Below, in pieces: positions 8,725 through 16,451 of a stretch of 64,000 nt of DNA (position 1 is the first letter of the stretch; each line of letters begins with the position of its first letter). This DNA comes from Streptomyces aureocirculatus. Its GTDB lineage: Bacteria; Actinomycetota; Actinomycetes; Streptomycetales; Streptomycetaceae. The notes beneath the pieces are model-generated. The model made no database searches. It was given only the letters and a program-made list of their open reading frames with translations, and had not been told where the DNA came from. The position numbers and the translations under genes were made by a program. The stretch covers positions 44,144 to 108,143 of the forward strand of contig NZ_JOAP01000026.1 of NCBI RefSeq assembly GCF_000720475.1, written 5' to 3'.

Positions 8725-9891
8725 TCAGTTCGTGCGGAGGTGGTCCAGGGCCTGGGCCAGGCCTTCCGGGCCCACCGGTATCCCCGCCAGCTCCAGACCC
8801 ATCTGCACGCCTGCCAGGGTCCCGGCGAGGGTGAGGTCGTTGAAGTGCCCGAGGTGCCCGATGCGGAACACCTTGCCGGTGAGGCGGCCGAGCCCGGTGC
8901 CCAGGGACATGTCGTACCGCTCCAGGACGATCTTCCGTACGGCGTCGGCGTCGCGGCCGTCCGGCAGCAGCACGGCGGTGAGCGAACCGGAGTGCTCGCG
9001 CTCGTCCGCGCACAGCACCTCAAGGCCCCAGCCGCGCACGGCGGCACGGGTGGCGGCGGCGTGCCGCGCGTGCCGTCGCCAGACCTGTTCGAGCCCTTCC
9101 TCGGCGAGCATGCGCAGGGCCTCTTCGAGTCCGTACAGCAGGTTGGTGGCCGGGGTGTAGGGGAAGAAACCGGCTTCGTTGGCCTCGATGACCGGTGTCC
9201 AGTCCCAGAAGGACTTGGGCAGCCGTGAGGTGTGGGCGGCAGCCAGCGCCTTGTCGCTGACGGCGTTGAAGCCGAGGCCCGGCGGCAGCATCAGGCCCTT
9301 CTGGGATCCGGTGACGGTCACGTCGACGCCCCAGTCGTCGTGCCGGTACTCGATGGAGCCGAGCGAGGACACCGTGTCGACCAGGAGCAGGGCGGGGTGC
9401 CCCGCGGCGTCGATGGCCGCGCGGATCTCGGGGACGCGGCTGGTGACGCCGGTGGACGTCTCGTTGTGCACCACACAGACGGCCTTGATCCGGTGGGCGG
9501 GGTCGGCGTCGAGCACCTGGGCCGCCGCCTCGGGGGAGGCACCGTGGCGCCAGTCGCCGGGCACGCACTCCACTTCGAGGCCGAGGGAGCGGGCCATGTC
9601 CCGCCACAGCGAGGCGAAGTGCCCGGTCTCGAAGCACAGCACGCGATCGCCCGGGCTGAGCGTGTTCACCAGGGCGGCCTCCCAGGCGCCGGTGCCCGAC
9701 GACGGATAGACGACGACCGGGCCCGATGTGGCGAACACCGGCTTCAGCCCACCGAGCACGCGCCGGGTGAGGCTCGCGAACTCGGGCCCGCGGTGGTCGA
9801 GGGTCGGGGCGGACATGGCGCGAAGTACCCGGTCGGGAACGTTGGTCGGCCCGGGGATCTGGAGGAAGTGGCGTCCGGTCCTGGCAGTCAT
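8725..9891 (-). CDS. PLP-dependent serine/alanine-glyoxylate aminotransferase
   Basis: A 388-residue class V aminotransferase. Visible signatures are the N-terminal PGPTNVPDRVLRAM, YPSSGTGAWEAAL (cofactor phosphate-binding loop), HNETSTGV, LLVDTVSSLG (Asp contacting the pyridine nitrogen) and VTGSQKGLMLPPGLGF, whose Lys is the expected Schiff-base residue. It should transfer an amino group from serine or alanine to glyoxylate. GGAGAGGAG precedes ATG 9891; residues upstream in the open frame are not family-like. It lies 87 bases upstream of the FAD/Fe-S oxidase on the same strand and is probably co-transcribed, so glyoxylate made by the oxidase could be aminated to glycine. Confidence 0.9.
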   Translation of the reverse strand: MTARTGRHFLQIPGPTNVPDRVLRAMSAPTLDHRGPEFASLTRRVLGGLKPVFATSGPVVVYPSSGTGAWEAALVNTLSPGDRVLCFETGHFASLWRDMARSLGLEVECVPGDWRHGASPEAAAQVLDADPAHRIKAVCVVHNETSTGVTSRVPEIRAAIDAAGHPALLLVDTVSSLGSIEYRHDDWGVDVTVTGSQKGLMLPPGLGFNAVSDKALAAAHTSRLPKSFWDWTPVIEANEAGFFPYTPATNLLYGLEEALRMLAEEGLEQVWRRHARHAAATRAAVRGWGLEVLCADEREHSGSLTAVLLPDGRDADAVRKIVLERYDMSLGTGLGRLTGKVFRIGHLGHFNDLTLAGTLAGVQMGLELAGIPVGPEGLAQALDHLRTN

Positions 9892-9914
9892 CGCGCGGAT
9901 CTCCTCTCCACGCT

Positions 9915-9933
9915 TGTGCCGTGAGACGGCACA
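9915..9933. promoter_or_regulatory. Perfect palindrome, likely IclR operator
   Basis: TGTGCCGT (9915-9922), GAG, then ACGGCACA (9926-9933) form a perfect 8+3+8 dyad in the 98-bp gap between the divergent aminotransferase and IclR genes. A second GCGGCACGGC sequence follows at about 9946-9955. A TAGGCT -10-like box for the IclR gene is at 9962-9967. Confidence 0.6.
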
Positions 9934-9989
9934 GCGTATCGTGATGCGGCACGGCGGAGCATAGGCTCCCTCACCGGAAGGGGTCAACG

Positions 9990-10766
9990 GTGCAGAACGT
10001 CCTCAACACCCTGCGGGCGCTCGAAGAGGTGGCGACGCGTCAGCCCGTCGGCGTCGCCGACCTGGCGCGGGCCATGGAGCTTCCGAAGAGCACCGTCCAG
10101 CGCGCGCTCGGCACCCTGCACACGGCCGGCTGGATCAAGCAGTCCGGCGCCACGCCCACCCGCTGGTCCCTCACCACGAAGGCACTCCTGGTGGGACGGC
10201 AGGCCACGGGCGAGCTCGACCTGCGGGACGTCGCCGTGCCGGTGATGGACGAACTGCGCCGCAGCGTGGACGAGACCGTGCACCTCGCGATGCCGGAGGG
10301 CGACCGGGTGGTGCTCGTCGAGCGCCTGGAGACGACCCAGCCGGTACGGATCGTGCTGCCGCTCGGCCAGCACCTGTCGGGGCACGCGTCCGCCAACGGC
10401 AAGGCGATCCTCGCCGCCCGCTCCCCCGGGGACGTCGAGCGGTATCTCGCCGCGGGCCTGACCCGCTACACGGACCTGACCATCCACGATCCGGCCGCGC
10501 TGCGCGCCGAGCTCGACGCGGTCCGCGGCCGCGGCTACGCCGTCAACCTGGGCGAATGGCGGGAGGACGTGTCCGCGGTAGCGGCACCCGTGCTCGGCCC
10601 CGACGGCACCCCGGTCGGCAGCGTGAGCATCAACATGCCCACCAGCCGGTGCGACCGCGAGCGGCTCGACACGCTGGGCGGGCATGTACGCGCGGCGGCA
10701 CGGAAGATCAGCGCGAGCCTCGGCCACGAGGCGCCTGGCGCGGCGGGCGCGGCGGGCGCGAGCTGA
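9990..10766 (+). CDS. IclR family transcriptional regulator
   Basis: A 258-residue regulator with an N-terminal winged helix (LRALEEVATRQPVGVADLAR, then LPKSTVQRALGTLHTAGW) and the IclR effector domain (LVERLETTQPVRIVLPLGQ; HASANGKAILA; GYAVNLGEWREDVSAVAAPV; GSVSINMPTSR). This domain typically binds small acids such as glyoxylate or aromatic acids. GTG 9990 is preceded by GGAAGGGG. The divergent aminotransferase/oxidase pair and the intervening palindrome make it their probable regulator, with glyoxylate or a related acid as the guessed effector. The C-terminal 15 residues are Gly/Ala low complexity. Confidence 0.9.
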   Translation: MQNVLNTLRALEEVATRQPVGVADLARAMELPKSTVQRALGTLHTAGWIKQSGATPTRWSLTTKALLVGRQATGELDLRDVAVPVMDELRRSVDETVHLAMPEGDRVVLVERLETTQPVRIVLPLGQHLSGHASANGKAILAARSPGDVERYLAAGLTRYTDLTIHDPAALRAELDAVRGRGYAVNLGEWREDVSAVAAPVLGPDGTPVGSVSINMPTSRCDRERLDTLGGHVRAAARKISASLGHEAPGAAGAAGAS

Positions 10767-10915
10767 CCCCGACGCCGGTCACGCCCACGCCGCCCCCGCC
10801 CGGACACCGGCCGCCCCCGCACCGCCCGGCCCGGACGCCAGTCGCCCACGCGCCGCCCTGATCCGGACACCGGCCACCCCGGCGCACCCCACAACACGGC
10901 GGTACACGCACCCCC

Positions 10916-10944
10916 TTGACGGGGCGTGACCGTCGTCACATACT
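10916..10944 (+). promoter_or_regulatory. Probable promoter of the MatC-like carrier gene
   Basis: TTGACG (10916-10921), a 17-nt spacer and CATACT (10939-10944) match a sigma-70/HrdB-type promoter on the strand of the carrier gene. It implies a leader of about 210 nt. Confidence 0.55.
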
Positions 10945-10959
10945 CGCCACCATTGCGCA

Positions 10960-10982
10960 GGAGTTCCACATGACGGAACTCC
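10960..10982. promoter_or_regulatory. Inverted repeat just downstream of the promoter
   Basis: GGAGTTCC (10960-10967) and GGAACTCC (10975-10982) are perfect inverted copies around a 7-base spacer. The dyad starts about 15 bases after the -10 box, the place for a roadblock-type operator or a leader hairpin. No divergent regulator is adjacent; the upstream IclR gene is co-directional. Confidence 0.5.
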
Positions 10983-11164
10983 ATGTCCACCCTGCGGACA
11001 GCCCGGGTCGGCGCGGCTGCCCGCTCATGGCAGGGTGCGACGGGCCCCGCCTCGGGGGCTCCGCTGTGCCCCTCTGCCCCCGGACGCCGCCACGGGTCCC
11101 TCCCGCATGCCCGCACTCGGCCACCGTCCGCGATGTGGCCGAAGTCCCAAGGCGAGGACGTGTC

Positions 11165-12628
11165 ATGGCAGACCATCTCATCGCGATCGGCGCACTGGTA
11201 CTCGTATTCACCCTGTCCACCTTCACCTCGGTCCACATGGGCGCCCTCGCCCTCGTCGCGGCCTTCGCCGTCGGCTCCACCGTCGCGGGCGAGAACGCCG
11301 ACGACGTGTTCGGCGGCTTCCCCGGCGACCTCTTCGTCGTCCTCGTGGGCGTCACCTTCCTCTTCGCCATCGCGAAGAACAACGGCACCATCGAATGGCT
11401 CGTGCACGCCGCGACGCGTGCCGTGGGCGGCCGCATCGCCCTCATTCCCTGGGTCATGTTCCTCATCACCGCGGTGCTCACCGCGGTCGGCGCGGTGGTG
11501 CCCGCGGCGGTCGGCGTCATCGCCCCCATAGGCATGAGCTTCTGCGTCCGCTACCGCATCGACCCGCTCCTGATGGGCCTGCTCGTCATCAACGGAGCGA
11601 GCGCGGGCGGCTTCTCGCCCGCCAGCGTCTTCGGCAGCATCACCAACGGCGTCGTCGAACGCAACGACCTGCCGGGCGACCCGGGTCTGCTGTTCGTCGC
11701 GTCCTTCCTCTTCAACGCGGCGCTCAGCGTGGTCGCGTACTTCCTGTTCGGCGGCCGGCACCTGCTCGGCAGGCGCGCCGAGGACATCACCCCGGCGCAG
11801 CACACCCCCGGCGCACCGGGAACACTCGGCGGCACGGAGAGCACTGGCGGCGGTACCAAAGACGTCGGCGGCACACACGGCGCCGACGACACTAAGGGCA
11901 CCGGCGGCACGAGGGGCACCGGCGACACCTGGGACACCGGCGGTACGAGGGGCACTGGCGGTACGAGGGGAATCGGTGGTGCCGCCACCGCGACCCTCGC
12001 GCCCGCCCACACGGAGACCTCCGCACTCCGGCTCGACCGGCCCCGCGTCCTCACCCTCCTCGGGCTGCTCGGCATGGTCGCCGGCGCGCTGTTCCTCGAC
12101 TACAACGTCGGCCTGATGGCCCTGACGGTCGTCGTCGTCCTCACCCTCGCCGACCCCGAATCGGCCAAGGGCGCCGTGGAACGCTGCGCCTGGTCCACCG
12201 TGCTCCTCGTCTGCGGTGTGGTCACCTTCGTGGGTGTGATGGAGCGCATGGGCACCATCGACTGGCTCGGCGACAGCGTCGCGAAGATCGACTCACCGCT
12301 CCTCGGCGCCCTGTTGATCTGTCTGATCGGTGCCGTGGTCTCCGCGTTCGCGTCCACCACCGGCATCCTGGGCGCCCTGATCCCGCTCGCCGTACCCTTC
12401 CTGATGGCCGGTCAGGTCAGCACCGTCGGCCTGATCATCGCCCTCGCCGTCTCCTCGTCGGTCGTGGACTCCTCGCCGCTGTCCACCAGCGGCGCGCTGG
12501 TCACCGCGAACGCCCCCGAGGAAGTGCGCCCGCAGGTGTTCGGCGCCCTCATGAAGTGGGGCCTGTCGATGGCCCTGTTGGTGCCGCTCACCACCTGGGC
12601 GCTGTTCGTGGTGCCGGGTCAGGGATAG
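11165..12628 (+). CDS. SLC13/MatC-like dicarboxylate carrier
   Basis: A 487-residue integral membrane protein in two hydrophobic halves. The N-terminal half (MADHLIAIGALVLVF...) matches the MatC N-terminal (malonate/dicarboxylate carrier) family, with GASAGGFSPASVFG as the conserved re-entrant-loop-like motif. The C-terminal half has a similar loop, SSSVVDSSPLSTSGALV. Around residues 218-275 a cytoplasmic linker of Gly/Thr repeats (TGGTRGTGG) separates the halves. GAGGACG precedes the ATG. Uptake of a C3-C4 dicarboxylate is the likely role. The upstream IclR/glyoxylate locus might share a regulator with it, but the separate promoter and operator argue for independent control. Confidence 0.8.
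   Translation: MADHLIAIGALVLVFTLSTFTSVHMGALALVAAFAVGSTVAGENADDVFGGFPGDLFVVLVGVTFLFAIAKNNGTIEWLVHAATRAVGGRIALIPWVMFLITAVLTAVGAVVPAAVGVIAPIGMSFCVRYRIDPLLMGLLVINGASAGGFSPASVFGSITNGVVERNDLPGDPGLLFVASFLFNAALSVVAYFLFGGRHLLGRRAEDITPAQHTPGAPGTLGGTESTGGGTKDVGGTHGADDTKGTGGTRGTGDTWDTGGTRGTGGTRGIGGAATATLAPAHTETSALRLDRPRVLTLLGLLGMVAGALFLDYNVGLMALTVVVVLTLADPESAKGAVERCAWSTVLLVCGVVTFVGVMERMGTIDWLGDSVAKIDSPLLGALLICLIGAVVSAFASTTGILGALIPLAVPFLMAGQVSTVGLIIALAVSSSVVDSSPLSTSGALVTANAPEEVRPQVFGALMKWGLSMALLVPLTTWALFVVPGQG
11821..11983 (+). repeat. In-frame Gly-Thr minisatellite in the carrier loop
   Basis: Degenerate repeats of GGCGGYACGAGGGGCACY type, spaced by multiples of three, encode TGGTRGTGGTR-like sequence. 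They keep the reading frame and fall in the loop between the two membrane halves, so copy-number change would alter loop length without breaking the gene. Confidence 0.7.
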
Positions 12629-12664
12629 AGCCAGGGACAGCGTCAGGGATGGAGCTGCGCGGCG

Positions 12665-14251
12665 TCAGCCGGTCTCCCCGGGCGGCGGCGGGGGCTTCGG
12701 AGCACCCGGCGGCGGCGCGATCTTCGCGTACGCCGGGCGCCCCGGAGCCCCGGCCTCACCGGTCGGCGCCGGTGTTTCGGCGGCCGTACCGCCAGCGCGG
12801 CCGAGGAGCGCGTCACGCCGTGCGCCCGGGTCCCAGCCGGTCTCCACGACCCGCTTCTGCACGACGATCGCGGCGGCCAGGATCACCGCGCCGACCAGGA
12901 GCATCAGGACCGCGCCCGCCACGGTCCCGGCCTTCGCCGCGTTCCCCACGAGTGCGCCGAACCAGCCGAAGTCCGCGTCGCCGAAGGTGGTGTTCTCCTT
13001 GCCGAAGGCGCCGAGGACCTTCAGGAGCAGCGCGGGCAGGAAGGTGATGAGGACACCGTTGAGGAACGCGCCCACGACGGCGCCGCGCCTGCCGCCCGTC
13101 GCGTTGCCGTAGACCCCGGCCGCGCCGCCCGTGAAGAAGTGCGGCACGAGTCCGGGCAGGACCAGTGCGAGCCCGAAGGCCGGTTCGAAGATCCAGGTGA
13201 GCAGGCCGAGGCTGACGAGGCCGCCGATGAAGCTGGAGATGAACCCGATGAGGACGGCGTTCTGCGCGTACGGGAAGACGATCGGCGCGTCCAGGGACGG
13301 CACCGCACCAGGGACGACGCGGTTGGCGATGCCCTGGAAGGCGGGCACCAGCTCACCGAGGATCGTCCGGACGCCGAACAGGATGACCGCGACGGCGATG
13401 CCGAACTGCAGTCCCTGCATGACCGACTGCATGACGTACGCGCCCACGTCGGCGGCTGCCTCGCCGCCGTCGGTCGCGAACGCCTTGAAGGCGCTCTCCT
13501 TGCCGACCTTGGCGAGGAGGACGAGCGACATGATCAGGTAGATGAGGACCATGGACAGGGCCGTGGCCACCATCGAGTCACGCAGGAAGCGCAGGCCGTC
13601 GGGCAGTTTCATGTCCTCCGTGGACCGGCTGCGCCGCCCGACGAGTTGCCCGGTCGCTCCGGCGACGACGTACCCGGCCGTCCCGAAGTGCCCGATCGCC
13701 ACGGTGTTGTTGCCGGTGACGCGCTTGGTCCAGGGGTGTGCGAAGGCGGGCATCGCGACCAGCATGATGCCGAGCAGCACACCGCCGACGGCGACCACGA
13801 CCCAGGACCGCTGCCCGGCCGTCGCGAGCACCATCGTCAGCAGCGTGGCCATGAACAGCATGTGGTGGCCGGTCAGGAAGACATAGCGCAGCGGCGTGCA
13901 GCGGGCGAGGACCAGGCTCACGGCGAAGCCGAGGATCATCAGCCAGGCGACCCGGGAACCGTACTCGGCCTGGGCGATGCCGACGATGGCCTCGTTCGTC
14001 GGGATCACTCCGTGCGCGCCCGTCGCGCCCTGGATCATCTCACCGAGCGGGGCGAGCGCGGCCACCACGAGTCCGGCGCCCGCGCCGATGAGCAGAAAGC
14101 CGAGCGTCGCCTTGATCGCGCCGCCGACGACCTGGCCCGCCGATCTGCGCAGCGCGAGGAGGCCCGCGGCGGTGATGAGCCCGATCAGGTAGGCGGGCTG
14201 GCTGAGGATTTCGTTGACCAGGAACTTCGCGACGGATACCAGCCAGTCCAC
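12665..14251 (-). CDS. PTS ascorbate-type transporter subunit IIC
   Basis: A 528-residue membrane permease of the UlaA/SgaT (PTS-AG superfamily) type with about eleven transmembrane segments. Conserved stretches are NEILSQPAYLIGLI at the start, GVIPTNEAIVG, LTGHHMLFMATL and GHFGTAGYVVAG. The C-terminal 55 residues are a Pro-rich cytoplasmic tail (ending in a PPP run). GTG 14251 is preceded by GAGGGG and begins the family sequence. The stop lies close to that of the convergent carrier gene. It is paired with the fused IIA-IIB gene 26 bases upstream, so the two form a complete sugar-specific PTS; the true substrate may not be ascorbate because no ulaD/E/F-like catabolic genes are near. Confidence 0.87.
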   Translation of the reverse strand: MDWLVSVAKFLVNEILSQPAYLIGLITAAGLLALRRSAGQVVGGAIKATLGFLLIGAGAGLVVAALAPLGEMIQGATGAHGVIPTNEAIVGIAQAEYGSRVAWLMILGFAVSLVLARCTPLRYVFLTGHHMLFMATLLTMVLATAGQRSWVVVAVGGVLLGIMLVAMPAFAHPWTKRVTGNNTVAIGHFGTAGYVVAGATGQLVGRRSRSTEDMKLPDGLRFLRDSMVATALSMVLIYLIMSLVLLAKVGKESAFKAFATDGGEAAADVGAYVMQSVMQGLQFGIAVAVILFGVRTILGELVPAFQGIANRVVPGAVPSLDAPIVFPYAQNAVLIGFISSFIGGLVSLGLLTWIFEPAFGLALVLPGLVPHFFTGGAAGVYGNATGGRRGAVVGAFLNGVLITFLPALLLKVLGAFGKENTTFGDADFGWFGALVGNAAKAGTVAGAVLMLLVGAVILAAAIVVQKRVVETGWDPGARRDALLGRAGGTAAETPAPTGEAGAPGRPAYAKIAPPPGAPKPPPPPGETG

Positions 14252-14277
14252 GGCTCGCCCCTCTTTCTGGCTTCTTC

Positions 14278-15111
14278 CTAGACGTCGTACGTGTCCCGCA
14301 GGACACGGTCGGCCTCGGTGGTGGAGGTGAAGTCGTCGACGACCTTGACGGGGACGCCGATGTCGCCGAGCGCCTTGGCGATCTCCCGGGACGTGAGCAC
14401 GGCCACTGCCTCGGCGGCCTTGCCCTTGGCGGAGATGGTGTCGGTGGCCTCGACGGTGACGTGGCGGCCCCAGCCCCAGCGGTCGAGGACCTGCTCCAGA
14501 GTGTTCTTGAGGAACAGACTGGTACCGAGGCCGTTGCCGCACACCGTGAGGATCTTGTGCACGGCGGGCCCGGCGGCGACAGGGGCCTCGGGCGCGGCGG
14601 GCGCGGGCTCAGGCCCGGCGGCGGGCCCCGGCTCGGCGGCGGGCCCGGGCCCGGCAGCCGTGCGCCCGCCGGACAGCAGAGCGTGCACCGCGGCGGGCGT
14701 GGCGGCGTCCCGCAGGGCCCGTCCCGTGTCCGGGTCCGCGAGCAGTCGGGCGAGGGAGGCCATCGCCTCGGTGTGCGCGGAGGCGTCCGCTGCGGCGAGC
14801 GCCACGACGAGGTCGACGGGGTCGTTCGTCTCGTGCCCGAACTCCACGGGGCGCGCGAGCCGCACCCAGGACATGCCGGTGTGCAGCACCGCGGGCGAGG
14901 GCCGCGCGTGCGCGAACGCGAAGCCGGGGGCCACGACGATGTACGGCCCGGCGTCCACCACGGTACTGATCATCTCCGTGGTGTACGCGTCCGTGCTGCT
15001 GCCCGTCGCCACGAGCAGCTCACCCGCGGCACCGATCGCCGCGCGCCAGTCATCGGCCGCGACGTCGAGCCGGATCGCCTCGACGGGCAGGAGATCGCTC
15101 ACAGACACCAT
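14278..15111 (-). CDS. PTS fused IIA-IIB component (ascorbate/galactitol type)
   Basis: A 277-residue cytoplasmic protein. Residues 1-150 form a mannitol/fructose-type IIA domain, with the phospho-accepting His in VVAPGFAFAHARPS. An Ala/Pro/Gly linker (about residues 150-185) leads to a IIB domain with the phospho-Cys loop VCGNGLGTSLFLK and the helix KNTLEQVLDRWG. Phosphate passes from HPr to IIA His, to IIB Cys, to sugar imported by IIC. I prefer ATG 15111; an in-frame upstream start at 15135 is possible. It lies 36 bases after the unknown 380-residue gene and 26 bases before IIC on the same strand, indicating an operon. Confidence 0.87.
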   Translation of the reverse strand: MVSVSDLLPVEAIRLDVAADDWRAAIGAAGELLVATGSSTDAYTTEMISTVVDAGPYIVVAPGFAFAHARPSPAVLHTGMSWVRLARPVEFGHETNDPVDLVVALAAADASAHTEAMASLARLLADPDTGRALRDAATPAAVHALLSGGRTAAGPGPAAEPGPAAGPEPAPAAPEAPVAAGPAVHKILTVCGNGLGTSLFLKNTLEQVLDRWGWGRHVTVEATDTISAKGKAAEAVAVLTSREIAKALGDIGVPVKVVDDFTSTTEADRVLRDTYDV

Positions 15112-15147
15112 GCGAGTGATCGTTCCACAACACACGGGGCCGCGCGG

Positions 15148-16290
15148 TCAGTGCGTGGCCGAAGCCTTCCGCAGGGCCGTGATGCAGGTGTGGATGGCCT
15201 GCTGGAGCTCTTCGAGGCGTTGCACCATGTCGTCCTCGTAGATGTCGTCGAAGTCGGCGGCGTCGTCGAGCGTCAGCTCCTCGAAGACCTTGGTGGCCTT
15301 CTGCAGGCTGCTGTAGAACTTCGTGCGCCGCTCCTGGACGCGGAGTTCGGGGTCGGACTCGACGGTCTCGGCGACGAGGTTCTTCACCGTGTCGTACGCC
15401 TCCGTCGCCCACTCGCCGGCCTCTTCGGAGTCGTCGAGCTCGTCGAGCAGCGTCAGGTGGCGCTCGGCCTCGGCGCGCAGCTCGGCCGGTGCGTCGAGGG
15501 TCTGTCCGGCGGGGGTGCGGATCTGGCCCTCCTCGGCGACCTTGCGGACGTACTCGATGCGGTCCGCGGCCCTTGCCTCACCGGCCACGGCCTTCTTCAG
15601 CTCGTCGGTGCGGGCGATGTCGCGCGCCAGCTCCGTCTGGAGCGCCGGGTCCTCCTTGAGGCGGTCGAGAAGCGCGTGCCGGGCGGCCTGGGCGGTGCCG
15701 GGGTCGGCCAGGATGGCTGCGCGCAGCGCGGTGGGGTTCTCGGCGACCTCCAGGGCCTTGGTCGGGCGGATGCCCTCCGCCTCGGCGGCGGCGGTGATGG
15801 CGGTGCCACGCGCGGAGGTGGCGCTGGAGCGCGGCACGTAGTACGCCAGCCACACGTCGGCGTCGGGGAGTTCGACGTCCTGGCCGGGGGCGAGGGCCTC
15901 GAAGTGCGGCACGAGACCGTCGTCGGCCGCCTTGTCCCACGCCTTGTAGAAGCGCATGACGCGGTCGGCGGAGCAGCCCGCGAGCTCGGCGAACTCCTTC
16001 GCGGACAGCTTCGGTGTGCCCTCGGCGTGCTGTCCGCCGGGCCGGACGCTGCGGGCCACCTTCAGGCCGAAGGTCCAGCCGCCGGTGCGCGCGTAGGCGC
16101 CGAACTCGCGGGCGTCGCGCTCCACGAGCGCCGCGGCGGCCTCGCCTTCGGCGGTGTGCGCGGCCTCCCCCTCGGCCGTGTACGCGGCCTCGCCCTCGGC
16201 CGTGTACGCGGCCTCGGGCGCGGCGGCAGGCGGCGGTACCTCGGCGTCGGCCGGTTCGGCGGCTTCGGGCGCGGCGGTCGCTACGGTCAC
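15148..16290 (-). CDS. Conserved hypothetical protein with N-terminal octapeptide repeats
   Basis: I do not recognise this 380-residue protein. The first 55 residues are Ala/Glu/Pro-rich and include three copies of an octapeptide like YTAEGEAA. The middle (LSAKEFAELAGCSADRVMRFY, about residues 93-113) looks like a small helix-turn-helix, followed by acidic, mostly helical sequence with several predicted coiled-coil stretches and an acidic C-terminus (DDAADFDDIYEDDMVQRLEE). No membrane segment or signal is visible, so it is cytoplasmic and possibly DNA-binding. GTG 16290 has GGAGAG just upstream. It is the first gene of the probable PTS operon, which may hint at control of, or response to, sugar phosphorylation; that link is inferred only from position. 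Confidence 0.75.
   Translation of the reverse strand: MTVATAAPEAAEPADAEVPPPAAAPEAAYTAEGEAAYTAEGEAAHTAEGEAAAALVERDAREFGAYARTGGWTFGLKVARSVRPGGQHAEGTPKLSAKEFAELAGCSADRVMRFYKAWDKAADDGLVPHFEALAPGQDVELPDADVWLAYYVPRSSATSARGTAITAAAEAEGIRPTKALEVAENPTALRAAILADPGTAQAARHALLDRLKEDPALQTELARDIARTDELKKAVAGEARAADRIEYVRKVAEEGQIRTPAGQTLDAPAELRAEAERHLTLLDELDDSEEAGEWATEAYDTVKNLVAETVESDPELRVQERRTKFYSSLQKATKVFEELTLDDAADFDDIYEDDMVQRLEELQQAIHTCITALRKASATH
16136..16207 (-). repeat. Three 24-bp tandem repeats encoding the octapeptide
   Basis: Three consecutive 24-bp units (16136-16159, 16160-16183, 16184-16207) differ at a few positions and encode A-H/Y-TAEGEA in frame. The two right-hand units are nearly identical, suggesting recent duplication. 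Confidence 0.8.
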
Positions 16291-16380
16291 TGAGTACTCT
16301 CCGGGTGGCTCACAAGCTGACGAGAAGCAGAACGTACAGCCTATATCGCCGTGTTGCTCCTGCTTTCCACCCCCTCACGC

Positions 16381-16411
16381 CGGGCGGCGCCGCTCCTGGC
16401 GGCGCCGCCCG
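16381..16411. terminator. Strong hairpin terminator of the epoxide hydrolase gene
   Basis: CGGGCGGCGCCGC (16381-16393) and its exact complement (16399-16411) flank a 5-base loop TCCTG. It begins 40 bases past the epoxide hydrolase stop codon on the minus strand and separates that gene from the 380-residue gene downstream. Confidence 0.7.
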
Positions 16412-16451
16412 TCTGACGTCCGCCTGACGTCCGCCCGGCCGCGCCGGACCG

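Larger units (their letters stand above)
10767..11164. other. 398-bp gene-free leader region before the MatC-like carrier
   Basis: The first 140 bp are C-rich (CCCGCC/CCGGAC motifs) without a credible coding frame. A promoter and an inverted repeat follow (separate entries), then about 180 bases of transcribed leader before the carrier start. I see no recognisable riboswitch. Confidence 0.5.

Noticed and set aside
5746..9228. 1160-codon plus-strand frame opposite the FAD oxidase and aminotransferase genes
   Set aside because: It is the high-GC antisense shadow of two well-identified genes; no domain is recognisable in it.
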